From positions 1 through 32,166 of the forward strand of contig CALPIR020000003.1 of assembly GCA_943323675.2 (NCBI GenBank): a DNA stretch of 32,166 nucleotides, given 5' to 3'. The notes beneath the pieces were generated by a model, which was given only the letters and a program-made list of their open reading frames with translations, searched no databases and was not told the origin of the DNA. Shown piece by piece: positions 24,328-32,166 of the stretch. Position 1 is the stretch's first letter; each line of letters starts with the position of its first letter. A program made the translations under genes and the position numbers. This DNA comes from Chitinophaga pinensis (GTDB lineage Bacteria; Bacteroidota; Bacteroidia; UKL13-3).

Positions 24328-24346
24328 CAAAAATAACTTACATTTG
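24328..24346. promoter_or_regulatory. Back-to-back candidate -7 elements between divergent genes
   Basis: TACATTTG on the plus strand (24339-24346) and TATTTTTG on the minus strand (24335-24328) both match TAnnTTTG and lie within 19 bases. The minus element ends 6 bases before the carbamoyltransferase ATG; the plus element ends 18 bases before the TTG at 24365. Neither has a clear -33 TTG. The plus element overlaps the alternative TTG at 24344, which favours the later start for that gene. Confidence 0.35.
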
Positions 24347-24364
24347 TTATATAAAAAATTAAGC

Positions 24365-25267
24365 TTGTTTTCATTCTGCACTATTAGTACACATTCTCAC
24401 TTGTTTAAAGCTTTTGCTTTAGCCGATAGTATTGCTCCATTTAAAGGTGTATTAAGTATATTAGTTATTGATAAAAATGATGATTTAGAAGAAAAGCCTG
24501 AAAATGCAACCATTTTCTATTTATCGGATTTAAAGGATAATATCGGCAATCTTATTATTGATAAGTATAAAAACAATAAAGATAAATTGAGGTGGGCGTT
24601 AAAACCTGTTTTTTTAAAATATTTATTAAAAGAATCCAATGCTATGGTTTACGTAGATAATGACATTTATTTCTACAACAACCCAAAAATATTATTTGAT
24701 TTCCTAGATACCAATAGCATTCTTTTAACACCACATTTTTACGATAGCAATCCCAATAAAAACCAAAACTGGTTAGAGGCAAATTTCAAAGTTGGACTTT
24801 ACAATGCTGGTTTTATGGGAGTAAATAAAAATGCCATAAATGCATTACAATGGTGGTCAGAATGCTGTTTATACAATATCAAAAAAAGTTATTGGAGGGG
24901 TTTGTTTGATGATCAAAAATATTTAGACCTTGTACCTATTTTGTATGATGATGTAATGGTATTAAAACACAAAGGGTGTAACCTGGCAGGATGGAATTAT
25001 TTATGGTATAAACTTAGTAGAAAAGAAAATTATGCATTAGAGATTGAAGATCGCTATCCATTGATATTTATACACTTTGCTGAAACATCATTAACACACT
25101 TCTCGAAAGAAGATAGCTTACTTCATCCTGAGTATTTAACGTACATTGAAAATTTGCGTGCGCACCAATCAAGATATACCCATAAACGTTCGTACTTTAA
25201 AACTTATACCATTAGTGTATACATCAACCATTTAAAATGGACCATTAGTCGACTAATGGAGGGCTAA
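24365..25267 (+). CDS. GT-A fold glycosyltransferase of the surface-polysaccharide type
   Basis: No ATG is available at the 5' end. TTG at 24365 is chosen (300 residues) because F-S-F-C-T-I follows at once, as in relatives that begin with this strand, and because a -7-like element overlaps the earlier TTG at 24344. Y-V-D-N-D-I-Y-F at about 96-103 gives the D-x-D metal site; F-L-K-Y-L-L just before it, L-T-P-H-F-Y after it and Y-N-A-G-F-M-G-V further on match a group of transferases often seen in capsule and O-antigen loci. D-D-Q-K-Y-L-D-L-V-P near 180 is also typical. The stop abuts the next ATG, so the two genes form one operon. Confidence 0.75.
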   Translation: MFSFCTISTHSHLFKAFALADSIAPFKGVLSILVIDKNDDLEEKPENATIFYLSDLKDNIGNLIIDKYKNNKDKLRWALKPVFLKYLLKESNAMVYVDNDIYFYNNPKILFDFLDTNSILLTPHFYDSNPNKNQNWLEANFKVGLYNAGFMGVNKNAINALQWWSECCLYNIKKSYWRGLFDDQKYLDLVPILYDDVMVLKHKGCNLAGWNYLWYKLSRKENYALEIEDRYPLIFIHFAETSLTHFSKEDSLLHPEYLTYIENLRAHQSRYTHKRSYFKTYTISVYINHLKWTISRLMEG

Positions 25268-27865
25268 ATGAATACCAGGATGAAAAGAAATAAACAAATA
25301 AATACTGAGACAGAAGCAAATCACCTTGGAAAATATTACTTAATTTTAGCTGCATTAGTATTTATTGTTTTTGGGAACACGCTGTTTAATGGTTACAATA
25401 TGGATGACCATTTAGTTACGCAAAACCATGTATACACATCTAAAGGTATATCTGCTATAAAAGATATTTTAACCAGCAATTACTACTCAAATAATGCCGA
25501 TATAAATTTTGGATATAGGCCCATTGTTCATATTTCATTTGCTATAGAACATCAGCTTTTTGGTGAACATGCTAGCATTAGTCATTTGATTAATTTGTTG
25601 CTTTATCTTATTACCGTTTGTATATTTTTAAAATTGTGTATAGTGTGGTTTGGCGAAAAAAACACCCATGCAGCACTTTTGGCATCTTTACTTTTTGCAT
25701 TGCATCCATTACATACAGAAACCGTGGCTAGTATAAAAAACCGTGATGAATTATTAGCACTTCTGTTGGGTTTGTTTGCCGTTTATAATGCCATGAAATA
25801 CATAAGCACAAATAAATTGATGTGGCTAATTTTAGCTATTATTGCTTTTGCATTGGGCATGCTTGCAAAAAAATCTATTTATCCTGTTTTAGTAGTTATA
25901 CCTATTATATTAATTACTTTATACCAGGTTTCACTGAGAAAAATACTATTAACCGTTTTGCTGATCTCAATACCTTCAGCTTTTATTGGCTCTGATTTGC
26001 AAATATTAAAGGGTCTATTCTTACTATCACTACCATTAATGAGTTTACTCGTGTCGTTTACCTTGGTAAACTATTCGGTATTTACTAAGCAATTAAAACA
26101 AATCTACACAAGATTACCTTTTAAAATAGCTTCTCAAATTTTAGCAATTATTGCCTTTATACTAGGCCTTTGGCTTAAAGAAATGGTATTTGTAGTAGGG
26201 GCAATATTATTATCTACAAAAATAATTAATGCGAGAGGAATTCTTATTTTATCAATACAGTTTACCATAGTGGGATTTGTATTTGGCTCAAATATATTTA
26301 ATAAATATGGGTTGATTCTTGCAATAGCATACATCATACAAAATGCCACATCAATTAATAATAAAAAGATAAACTATGCATTGTTGATTTTGGCTTTTAT
26401 ACCTGTTATGTATTTTATATTTATTCAAAAGGATCCACTAAGTTATCTGCTGATATTAGAAATGATTGTGTTTTTTATCCTTATGGAAAGAAAAGCCATA
26501 TTAGGTTTGTTATTTATTTTAGTTTCCACAACCGTTTCAATTATCGTTTTTAATAGTTATGCACTAAATTATATACTTATTGCGTATGCTGCATTCAAAA
26601 CGTTTAAAGAGTATAAACCACAATATGAATTAGAAATCAATTCCGTTTTTAATTCGGTAGTTATTGCTTCTGTTATATTAATGGTGATGCTTGTATCAAG
26701 GCCTATTCATTCTGACTATTTTGAAAAAGTAAAACAACAATATCATCGATTTAACACAGAGTATTTAAACACAAAACAAGAAGACAATAACGGAGTAAAA
26801 GAAGGACGAAAAATAAACTACATTGAAAATACATTAACAGATAAATATACTCGAGCAGAACTTTTAGCAACAGGTTTTGCAAGTATTACCGAGTATGCAC
26901 GCTTAACTTTTTATCCGGTTGAGCTTTCCTTTTATTACGGCTATGCAAAAATTAAAACTAGTAACTTTTCTAATAAAAATGTTTGGATAGGCTTAATTAT
27001 TATGTTAGTTTTAGTAGCAATTGCCCTATGGTATTTTAAAAGAAGTATATTATTAAGTATTGGCATAGTTTGGTATATATTGAGTATAGCCTTGTTTAGC
27101 AATTGGTTTGAACCCGTTGCGGGAATGGTGGGAGAAAGGCTTGCATATACTGCTTCTGTTGGGTTTTGTATAGCATTTGCGGCTTTCGTTTTATGTTTAA
27201 AGCCCAATTTTTCATTACTCAAGCCTAAGGGAATGGAGCTGGTTATTATTGTTATTTTAGGCATGCTTTCGTTGCGAAGCATTAGCCGCAATAGTGACTG
27301 GAAGGATCCAATAACCCTTATGGAACACGATATTGTACATCTTGAAAACTCGGCACAAGCACAAAATTTGTTGGCATTAAACCTAATGTATGTGTCAAAT
27401 AGTAATAAAAATTTAAACCATCAACAGGTTTTGGAGATGCAAAATAAAGCAGCTTTTCATTTACAAAAATCAATAACTATTTATCCATATTTTTTTAATA
27501 CAAATTTTGATTTAGCTCGTATTTACATAGACCTAGGAGATTTTATAAAAGCTAAAATAGCACTTGTCCAAGCACTAAACGTTGAACCAAATAACTTATT
27601 TGCATTGGAAGAAATGGCCAAGACCTGCTATGAACTTAAGTTGGTAGATGAAACCGAAAGTTATGCAAACAAATATTTGGCACAAATTCCACAAAACGAA
27701 AACTTGCATGAGATTTTAATTTATAACATGCTAGCCAATGGAAAATATGAAAGCGCCATTTATTATGCCGAGAGGGCAATGAGCTATTATCCAAGTAATC
27801 AAATTATACAAAAAATGTATAGAGACGCTCAAAATCTGCTGGGAGCATCTATTCCAAAAAACTAA
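25268..27865 (+). CDS. TMTC-like membrane glycosyltransferase with C-terminal TPR repeats
   Basis: The 865-residue protein has an N-terminal polytopic part (more than ten hydrophobic segments) and TPR-like helices from about residue 690. Near the start, G-Y-N-M-D-D-H-L carries the acidic pair on the first periplasmic loop of GT-C enzymes, followed by G-Y-R-P-I-V-H-I-S-F, and F-A-L-H-P-L-H-T-E-T-V-A-S-I-K-N-R-D-E-L-L, which are hallmarks of TMTC-type O-mannosyltransferases (DUF1736 family). In such proteins the membrane domain moves a sugar from a polyprenyl-phosphate donor to a protein or glycan and the TPR part binds the partner. The membrane-bound GT2 at 3390 could supply such a donor. A long extra hydrophobic middle section (about 230-430) is notable. 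Confidence 0.8.
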   Translation: MNTRMKRNKQINTETEANHLGKYYLILAALVFIVFGNTLFNGYNMDDHLVTQNHVYTSKGISAIKDILTSNYYSNNADINFGYRPIVHISFAIEHQLFGEHASISHLINLLLYLITVCIFLKLCIVWFGEKNTHAALLASLLFALHPLHTETVASIKNRDELLALLLGLFAVYNAMKYISTNKLMWLILAIIAFALGMLAKKSIYPVLVVIPIILITLYQVSLRKILLTVLLISIPSAFIGSDLQILKGLFLLSLPLMSLLVSFTLVNYSVFTKQLKQIYTRLPFKIASQILAIIAFILGLWLKEMVFVVGAILLSTKIINARGILILSIQFTIVGFVFGSNIFNKYGLILAIAYIIQNATSINNKKINYALLILAFIPVMYFIFIQKDPLSYLLILEMIVFFILMERKAILGLLFILVSTTVSIIVFNSYALNYILIAYAAFKTFKEYKPQYELEINSVFNSVVIASVILMVMLVSRPIHSDYFEKVKQQYHRFNTEYLNTKQEDNNGVKEGRKINYIENTLTDKYTRAELLATGFASITEYARLTFYPVELSFYYGYAKIKTSNFSNKNVWIGLIIMLVLVAIALWYFKRSILLSIGIVWYILSIALFSNWFEPVAGMVGERLAYTASVGFCIAFAAFVLCLKPNFSLLKPKGMELVIIVILGMLSLRSISRNSDWKDPITLMEHDIVHLENSAQAQNLLALNLMYVSNSNKNLNHQQVLEMQNKAAFHLQKSITIYPYFFNTNFDLARIYIDLGDFIKAKIALVQALNVEPNNLFALEEMAKTCYELKLVDETESYANKYLAQIPQNENLHEILIYNMLANGKYESAIYYAERAMSYYPSNQIIQKMYRDAQNLLGASIPKN

Positions 27866-27949
27866 TAATTATTTTATTTAGTAATGATATAAGTCACTGC
27901 TAAGGGAAAACAGTTTAGCTAAATTGTACTTTCATTATATCAACCTACT

Positions 27950-28363
27950 ATGATTATTAAAATTAATGCTCAAACTAGCATCAAACAAATACAAGACGCT
28001 TTTACAAGAAGATTTCCGTTTTTAAAACTTGAATTTTTTATTGATGCCAATGCAGATGGAATCTTCACTGCGAACGAAATGATTAAGGACCACGATAAGT
28101 CTATTGGTGAATTGAGCAAAACGACCTTAACCATTGCTATTGAAGTTCACGGCAGCAATACCATCACTGAATTGGAACAATCATTCAAAACTAACTTTGG
28201 GTTAATTGTACAGGTTTTTCATAATCGTAACCACACTTGGATTGTGTCTACTACCTCAGATCAATTAACACTTGAAATCCTTAATGCCAGAGCAGAAGAA
28301 GTTTCAAAACCATTAAATAACGAGACAATCGTTGATCCATCAGACAGAATGGAGTTGGAATAA
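27950..28363 (+). CDS. Conserved-looking small soluble protein with an EF-hand-like loop
   Basis: This 137-residue protein has no signal peptide or membrane segment and I do not recognise its family with confidence. Residues 33-44 read D-A-N-A-D-G-I-F-T-A-N-E, which meets the EF-hand calcium-loop rule at positions 1, 3, 5, 6, 9 and 12. The flanks (FFI before, MIKDHD after) are not obviously the usual helices. The second half has an alternating beta/alpha pattern (LIVQVFHNRNHTWIV). It starts 84 bases after the TMTC-like gene and is followed by a hairpin terminator, so it may be its own unit or the last gene of that operon. Confidence 0.7.
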   Translation: MIIKINAQTSIKQIQDAFTRRFPFLKLEFFIDANADGIFTANEMIKDHDKSIGELSKTTLTIAIEVHGSNTITELEQSFKTNFGLIVQVFHNRNHTWIVSTTSDQLTLEILNARAEEVSKPLNNETIVDPSDRMELE

Positions 28364-28378
28364 AATTTAAGCCATAAT

Positions 28379-28410
28379 AAGCCTCTTGTATATAAACTTA
28401 CAAGAGGTTT
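28379..28410. terminator. Hairpin terminator between convergent genes
   Basis: CCTCTTGTA (28382-28390) and TACAAGAGG (28399-28407) are perfect complements around an 8-base loop, extended by a G-T and two A-T pairs, and followed by TTTT (28408-28411). It lies between the stop of the 137-residue gene (28363) and that of the flippase gene on the opposite strand (28418). The near symmetry may allow it to serve both, though the T-run favours the plus strand. Confidence 0.8.
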
Positions 28411-28417
28411 TAAATGA

Positions 28418-29875
28418 CTAGGCAATGGTATTCTTTCTTTCAGAAAAAATAGTTACTCCCACAAATGTTAATAGCAGTATTGCATGCACAGCATACTTAA
28501 TAAATCCGTCTGGAATGAGCAAATATTTTGAAAGTAAAAACAAAGCCAATGCAAAACCTATGTATGCCAACAAACGCCCTATTTGATATGGAATAGGATA
28601 GTGTTTTACACCCACAGCATAACAGATTATTGCCATACTTGTATAGCAAATTAAGGTGGCCCAAGCACTACCCGTGTAACCTAGCAATGGCACTAAAATA
28701 ATATTTGCCAAGATGGTTATAACCGCACCTGTAGTAGAAATGATTGCGCCTTTATTGGTATTGTCACTTAGCTTATACCAAATAGAAAAATTATAATACA
28801 TACCCAAAAACATATTGGCAATTAATAAAACAGGCACCACGTGTAAACCCTCCCAATATCGGTTATTAATAAAGTGTTTAAACACATCAATGTATAAGGT
28901 AACCATTAAGAATAGTGCCAAACAAACCAGGGTAAAATAGTTCATTACTGTAGCATAAATATGGCGTTTATCATTGTCTTTTGCATGATTAAAAAAGAAA
29001 GGTTCAGCTGCGTATCTAAATGCCTGAATAAACAAACTCATTAATATGGAAAGCTTATAATTGGCACCATAAATACCCGTTGCCCTCAAGCCTTCTTGCA
29101 CATCAGTATAAACATAAGAAATAATAATTCTATCTAGCGTTTCATTAATCATACCTGCAAAACCAACCACCATTAATGGTAAGCCATATATTAACATTTC
29201 GCGCCATAAGGTTTTATTGAAAGATGCATTACGTATAGCTAAAATCTCTTTCCACAACAACGGTATAGTAACAATACTTGCTATTAAATTAGCCAGAAAA
29301 ATATAGCCGATATTTATTGTACCGTTATAAAGTGGTAGTAGCATTCCGGACTCATTTTGAAAGTAAGGACATAACAGCAAAAAATATAGATTTAAAAGTA
29401 TATTGGTAAAAATGTTGATGTTTTTAACAATGGCAAATTTTAGTGCTTTGTTTTGCTGACGTAAATATGCGAATGGCACAGCACTAATAGCGTCTAAGGC
29501 TATTATTGCTGTAAAATAAACAACATACTCGGGGTGTTCGGCCACATTAATAACCGAAGCTATTTGCTGTGAAAACACACCAAATAATAAACCAAAAAAT
29601 AATGATGAGCTAATTAAAGATGTTAAAGCCGTACTATAAACCTGAGCAGGCTTATCGTGTTTTTGAGAAAACCTAAAAAATGCAGTTTCCATTCCATAAG
29701 TTAACATCACATTAAAAAATGTAACATACGAATACATTAAGGTATTTATACCAAAGTCGGCAGTATCAAACAATGCTGTATGCAAAGGCACCAAAAGATA
29801 GTTTACAAATCGGCCTACAATCTGACTTAAACCATATACGGCTGTTTGTGACGCGAGTTTTTTGAGCGGATTCAA
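28418..29875 (-). CDS. wzx: Polysaccharide flippase, Wzx/MOP superfamily
   Basis: The 485-residue product has 12-14 hydrophobic segments and starts L-A-S-Q-T-A-V-Y-G-L-S-Q-I-V-G-R-F-V-N-Y-L-L-V-P-L, the usual first helix of polysaccharide exporters in Bacteroidota. F-I-Q-A-F-R-Y-A-A-E-P-F-F-F near the middle is another shared segment. The start is TTG at 29875; no nearby ATG exists. Members flip lipid-linked repeat units across the inner membrane, a route separate from Wzm/Wzt. It stands alone on the minus strand beyond the main cluster, so it may be a general housekeeping flippase rather than part of the glycan pathway. Confidence 0.87.
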   Translation of the reverse strand: MNPLKKLASQTAVYGLSQIVGRFVNYLLVPLHTALFDTADFGINTLMYSYVTFFNVMLTYGMETAFFRFSQKHDKPAQVYSTALTSLISSSLFFGLLFGVFSQQIASVINVAEHPEYVVYFTAIIALDAISAVPFAYLRQQNKALKFAIVKNINIFTNILLNLYFLLLCPYFQNESGMLLPLYNGTINIGYIFLANLIASIVTIPLLWKEILAIRNASFNKTLWREMLIYGLPLMVVGFAGMINETLDRIIISYVYTDVQEGLRATGIYGANYKLSILMSLFIQAFRYAAEPFFFNHAKDNDKRHIYATVMNYFTLVCLALFLMVTLYIDVFKHFINNRYWEGLHVVPVLLIANMFLGMYYNFSIWYKLSDNTNKGAIISTTGAVITILANIILVPLLGYTGSAWATLICYTSMAIICYAVGVKHYPIPYQIGRLLAYIGFALALFLLSKYLLIPDGFIKYAVHAILLLTFVGVTIFSERKNTIA

Positions 29876-29896
29876 CAGTGATTATTAATTAGGTTT

Positions 29897-29904
29897 CAAA
29901 AGTA
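29897..29904 (-). promoter_or_regulatory. Candidate -7 element of the flippase gene
   Basis: On the minus strand TACTTTTG matches TAnnTTTG exactly and ends 21 bases before the TTG start at 29875. No TTG lies at the expected distance upstream. It supports the TTG start. Confidence 0.35.
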
Positions 29905-29974
29905 ATGTAAAATAATTAGCAGAATTTTCGTTGGTTATTAACAAACAGCGCAGGTTTGTATATTTTCGTGCAAC

Positions 29975-31783
29975 ATGTTTAAATATCTATTTTTACTATT
30001 TGGTTTTATTTCGGTTAGTGCCTTTGCCCAACAACAAGATGAGCAGTTGGCAGCCCAATACATGAGCAATAACGAATATGGCAAAGCCATTGAAGTATAC
30101 GAACGTCTATTTAACAAGGGTAATAAATCAACCTACTTGTATGACAACTTGCTTACTTGTTTCTTTAAATTAAACCAGTTTGAAGATGCCGAGAAGTTGG
30201 TAAAAAAGCAACAACGCAAAGAACCATTAAGTCCTTATTATGCGGCAGACCTTGGGTTTGTTTACGAAAAAGCAAATCAACCCGATAAAGCAAAAAAAAC
30301 CTACGACAACATTATACAAAAACTAAACCCCAGCTACGATGCCACGCTAGAAACAGCAAGTGCTTTTAGGAAACGTAATAAAACTGAATACGCGATTGCT
30401 ACCTATCAAAAATCGCGAAAAATTAATGGTGATAATGCCAATTTGTTTTGTGTTGAATTGGCACAGTTATATGCCGAAAAACAAGAAACCGCATTGATGT
30501 TGCAAGAATACCTTACTGCACTTAACCAAAACCCTGAAATGCTGGAAGATGTTCAAGGATACTTGCAATTATACTTAGATAAAGATGCAGACTACGAATT
30601 ACTGAAACAAACCTTACTTAAAAAAGCAAAGGACTTTCCAGCACACGAATTATATAGCGAAATGCTGGTTTGGCTTTATGTTCAGCGTAAAGACTTTGAC
30701 AATGCTTTAGTTCAAACTCGCGCAATTGATAAGCGACAAAGAAAACAAGGGGAGCGTATTCTTTTGTTAGCCGATTTAGCAGTTGCTAACCAAAAATACG
30801 ATGCGGCTGATAAGGCCTACAACGAAGTATTATTGTTAGGAAGCGATAAACCATTTTACATTAATGCCAAATTGGGTGTATTACATGCACGCAATCAAAA
30901 AATATTTTATAGCGGTAACTTTACACCACTTGATTTAATTGCTTTAGAAACCGAATACAATAACTTTTTAAAAGAGTTTGGCAGATACCCTTTTACAGCG
31001 CAAAGCATAAGGGAACTCGCACACCTACAAGCATATTATTTATTTAAATACCCTGATGCCATTAGCAACTACAACGAGCTAATTAATATGCCCCGATTAG
31101 ATAATAGGTTTAAAGCCGAATGTAAATTAGACTTAGGGGATATATATGTTTTGAAGGGCGAAGAATGGGAAGCCATGCTACTATACGGACAGGTTGACAA
31201 AGAATATTTGGAAGATCCATTAGGACAAGAAGCGAAATATAGAAATGCGAAACTGAGTTATTACTTAGGAGAGTTTGAATGGGCACGCGCACAACTTGAT
31301 GTATTGAAAACAGCAACCACACAATTGATTGCCAATAATGCCATTGAACTGAGTTTACAAATACAAGATAACACCATTGATAGTAACGAGGAGCCAATGC
31401 GTTGGTTTGCACGTGCAGATTTGTATTTATTTCAAAACAGAATTACTGATGCTCTAAGTGTTTTAGATAGTATTGAACAAATTTATCCTAAACATGAACT
31501 TACTGATGATGTAACTTATAAACGAGCTGAGGTTGCTGTAAAAGAAAAGAATTATAACAAAGCGGTATTATTATATGAGCGCGTTTACAAGGAACATGGT
31601 AGTGATATTTTAGGTGATAACGCCTTATTTTACATGGCCGAAATTTACGAGAGCAAATTAAATAACAAAGAAGAAGCTCGTAAATGTTATGAGCTATTTA
31701 TTGAAAAATATCCTGCAAGTTTCTTTTTAAACGAAGTTAGAAAACGTTATCGCGCTTTGCGTGGAGATAGCAATACCAACTAA
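29975..31783 (+). CDS. Exported TPR-repeat protein
   Basis: A signal peptide (residues 1-18: K3, a Leu/Phe-rich core and A-F-A-Q at 16-19) is followed by TPR-like helical pairs over almost the whole 602 residues. Clear examples are A-A-Q-Y-M-S-N-N-E-Y-G-K-A-I-E-V-Y-E near 25-42 and N-Y-N-K-A-V-L-L-Y-E-R-V-Y near 525-537, with an F-Y-M-A-E-I-Y-E repeat shortly after. Proteins of this build act as scaffolds in the periplasm or at the outer membrane. Its GC content is visibly higher than that of the cluster core. The flippase gene diverges from it, and its stop is one base from the stop of the next, convergent gene. Confidence 0.85.
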   Translation: MFKYLFLLFGFISVSAFAQQQDEQLAAQYMSNNEYGKAIEVYERLFNKGNKSTYLYDNLLTCFFKLNQFEDAEKLVKKQQRKEPLSPYYAADLGFVYEKANQPDKAKKTYDNIIQKLNPSYDATLETASAFRKRNKTEYAIATYQKSRKINGDNANLFCVELAQLYAEKQETALMLQEYLTALNQNPEMLEDVQGYLQLYLDKDADYELLKQTLLKKAKDFPAHELYSEMLVWLYVQRKDFDNALVQTRAIDKRQRKQGERILLLADLAVANQKYDAADKAYNEVLLLGSDKPFYINAKLGVLHARNQKIFYSGNFTPLDLIALETEYNNFLKEFGRYPFTAQSIRELAHLQAYYLFKYPDAISNYNELINMPRLDNRFKAECKLDLGDIYVLKGEEWEAMLLYGQVDKEYLEDPLGQEAKYRNAKLSYYLGEFEWARAQLDVLKTATTQLIANNAIELSLQIQDNTIDSNEEPMRWFARADLYLFQNRITDALSVLDSIEQIYPKHELTDDVTYKRAEVAVKEKNYNKAVLLYERVYKEHGSDILGDNALFYMAEIYESKLNNKEEARKCYELFIEKYPASFFLNEVRKRYRALRGDSNTN

Positions 31784-31784
31784 A

Positions 31785-32166
31785 TTAAAACAATGGTGTT
31801 TCCCTTATCTGTTTTATTGGGTTCATTAAATTCAGTTTTAAAGTAAAAGTCATGCGTTGACCAACTGAGTTGTGCAATGCTTCCCAACTTTCCGAAATAT
31901 TTGGATCGGCAAATACCGGTAAGTTTAACTGAAACGCTCCTTTAAATAACCAAAGACTTACTCCTGTTACGTAATGTAAATTGGCATTGTATATTACACT
32001 ATTCACGGTAGTGCTTCCACTTGTTGCAGAAACTAGTGTTCTGGTATTCATTACTGCCACATCAAAAAACAACCTAATAGGCAATACACCCGGAATGGTA
32101 GATGTAAAGTTAGCTGCTGCAGCCCAATCGTCTGTTTGCGCTAAACTGGCGTATGTTCTAAAACCA
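31785..32166 (-). CDS. C-terminal part of a probable outer-membrane-associated protein (start outside window)
   Basis: The minus-strand frame is open from the window edge to a TAA at 31787-31785, giving at least 126 residues. An in-frame TTG at 32084 lies mid-frame, and the coding-like sequence upstream of it (R-T-Y-A-S-L-A-Q-T-D-D-W) shows the gene continues. The segment alternates polar and hydrophobic residues with many aromatic and Asn residues, and ends Q-R-M-T-F-T-L-K-L-N-L-M-N-P-I-K, a tail I associate with large Bacteroidota proteins that end in beta strands, some annotated as M1-like metallopeptidases. The family cannot be settled from this end alone. Confidence 0.7.
   Translation of the reverse strand, partial: GFRTYASLAQTDDWAAAANFTSTIPGVLPIRLFFDVAVMNTRTLVSATSGSTTVNSVIYNANLHYVTGVSLWLFKGAFQLNLPVFADPNISESWEALHNSVGQRMTFTLKLNLMNPIKQIRETPLF

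Noticed and set aside
24322..24381. Longer TTG start of the carbamoyltransferase
   Set aside because: The extra 20 residues precede the conserved I-I-G-I-S start of the family and would overlap the divergent gene.
26941..27291. A 116-codon minus-strand open frame
   Set aside because: Antisense to the well-supported TMTC-like gene, with no motif or upstream signal.
31110..31412. A 100-codon minus-strand open frame
   Set aside because: Antisense to the TPR protein gene; no family pattern seen.
1..32166. CRISPR arrays, tRNA or rRNA genes, transposases and integrase sites
   Set aside because: I looked for regularly spaced repeats, cloverleaf-like GC-rich segments and transposase motifs and saw none; faint remnants could be missed by eye.

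Overview
The window looks like a chromosomal segment of an AT-rich member of the Bacteroidota. Signs are Bacteroidota-type -7 elements (TAnnTTTG) just upstream of several genes, little use of Shine-Dalgarno sequences, several TTG starts, and protein types common in the phylum: an exported fibronectin-III protein, an exported TPR protein and a TMTC-like TPR glycosyltransferase. I saw no tRNA, rRNA, insertion sequence or CRISPR array. Almost all of it is a surface-polysaccharide (O-antigen or capsule-like) locus.

Layout. (1) 1-1401 (-): start of an exported FN3-repeat protein, cut by the window edge. (2) 1402-2162: gene-poor, with a possible glycosyltransferase remnant and a promoter for the next operon. 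(3) 2163-4322 (+): acyl carrier protein, KAS III and a membrane GT2. (4) 4605-9108: GNAT acyltransferase, an inverted conserved glycosyltransferase-like gene, a WecE-type sugar 4-aminotransferase, then the ABC exporter Wzm/Wzt. (5) 9533-21631 (+): a tightly packed run of three tandem PhyH (Fe/2-oxoglutarate) oxygenases, a methyltransferase, a UbiA-family prenyltransferase, a transglutaminase-like lipoprotein, an AsnB-type amidotransferase, a UDP-glucuronate-epimerase-like SDR, a glycosyltransferase, a small membrane protein, an SGNH protein and an HTTM-like membrane protein. (6) 24321-22014 (-): NodU/CmcH carbamoyltransferase, a 49-residue DUF5989-type protein and an SxtJ-like membrane protein, followed by tiny frames of doubtful status. 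(7) 24365-27865 (+): glycosyltransferase and TMTC-like protein. (8) 27950-32166: a small conserved protein, a hairpin terminator between convergent genes, a Wzx-like flippase, an exported TPR protein and the tail of another protein.

How the genes may work together (inference). WecE-like aminotransferase plus GNAT suggests a dTDP-4-amino-4,6-dideoxyhexose that is N-acylated; the ACP/KAS III pair could supply an unusual acyl group. The SDR and AsnB suggest a uronic acid that is epimerised and amidated. Carbamoyltransferase, methyltransferase, SGNH protein and the oxygenases would decorate the glycan. Wzm/Wzt would export it, with the Wzt C-terminal domain possibly reading a terminal modification. 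No Wzy polymerase, initiating phosphoglycosyltransferase or RmlA/RmlB is visible. The least explained part is 9533-15420: three intact, divergent PhyH oxygenases followed by a methyltransferase, a UbiA enzyme and a transglutaminase-like lipoprotein, in DNA of visibly lower GC than the flanks.
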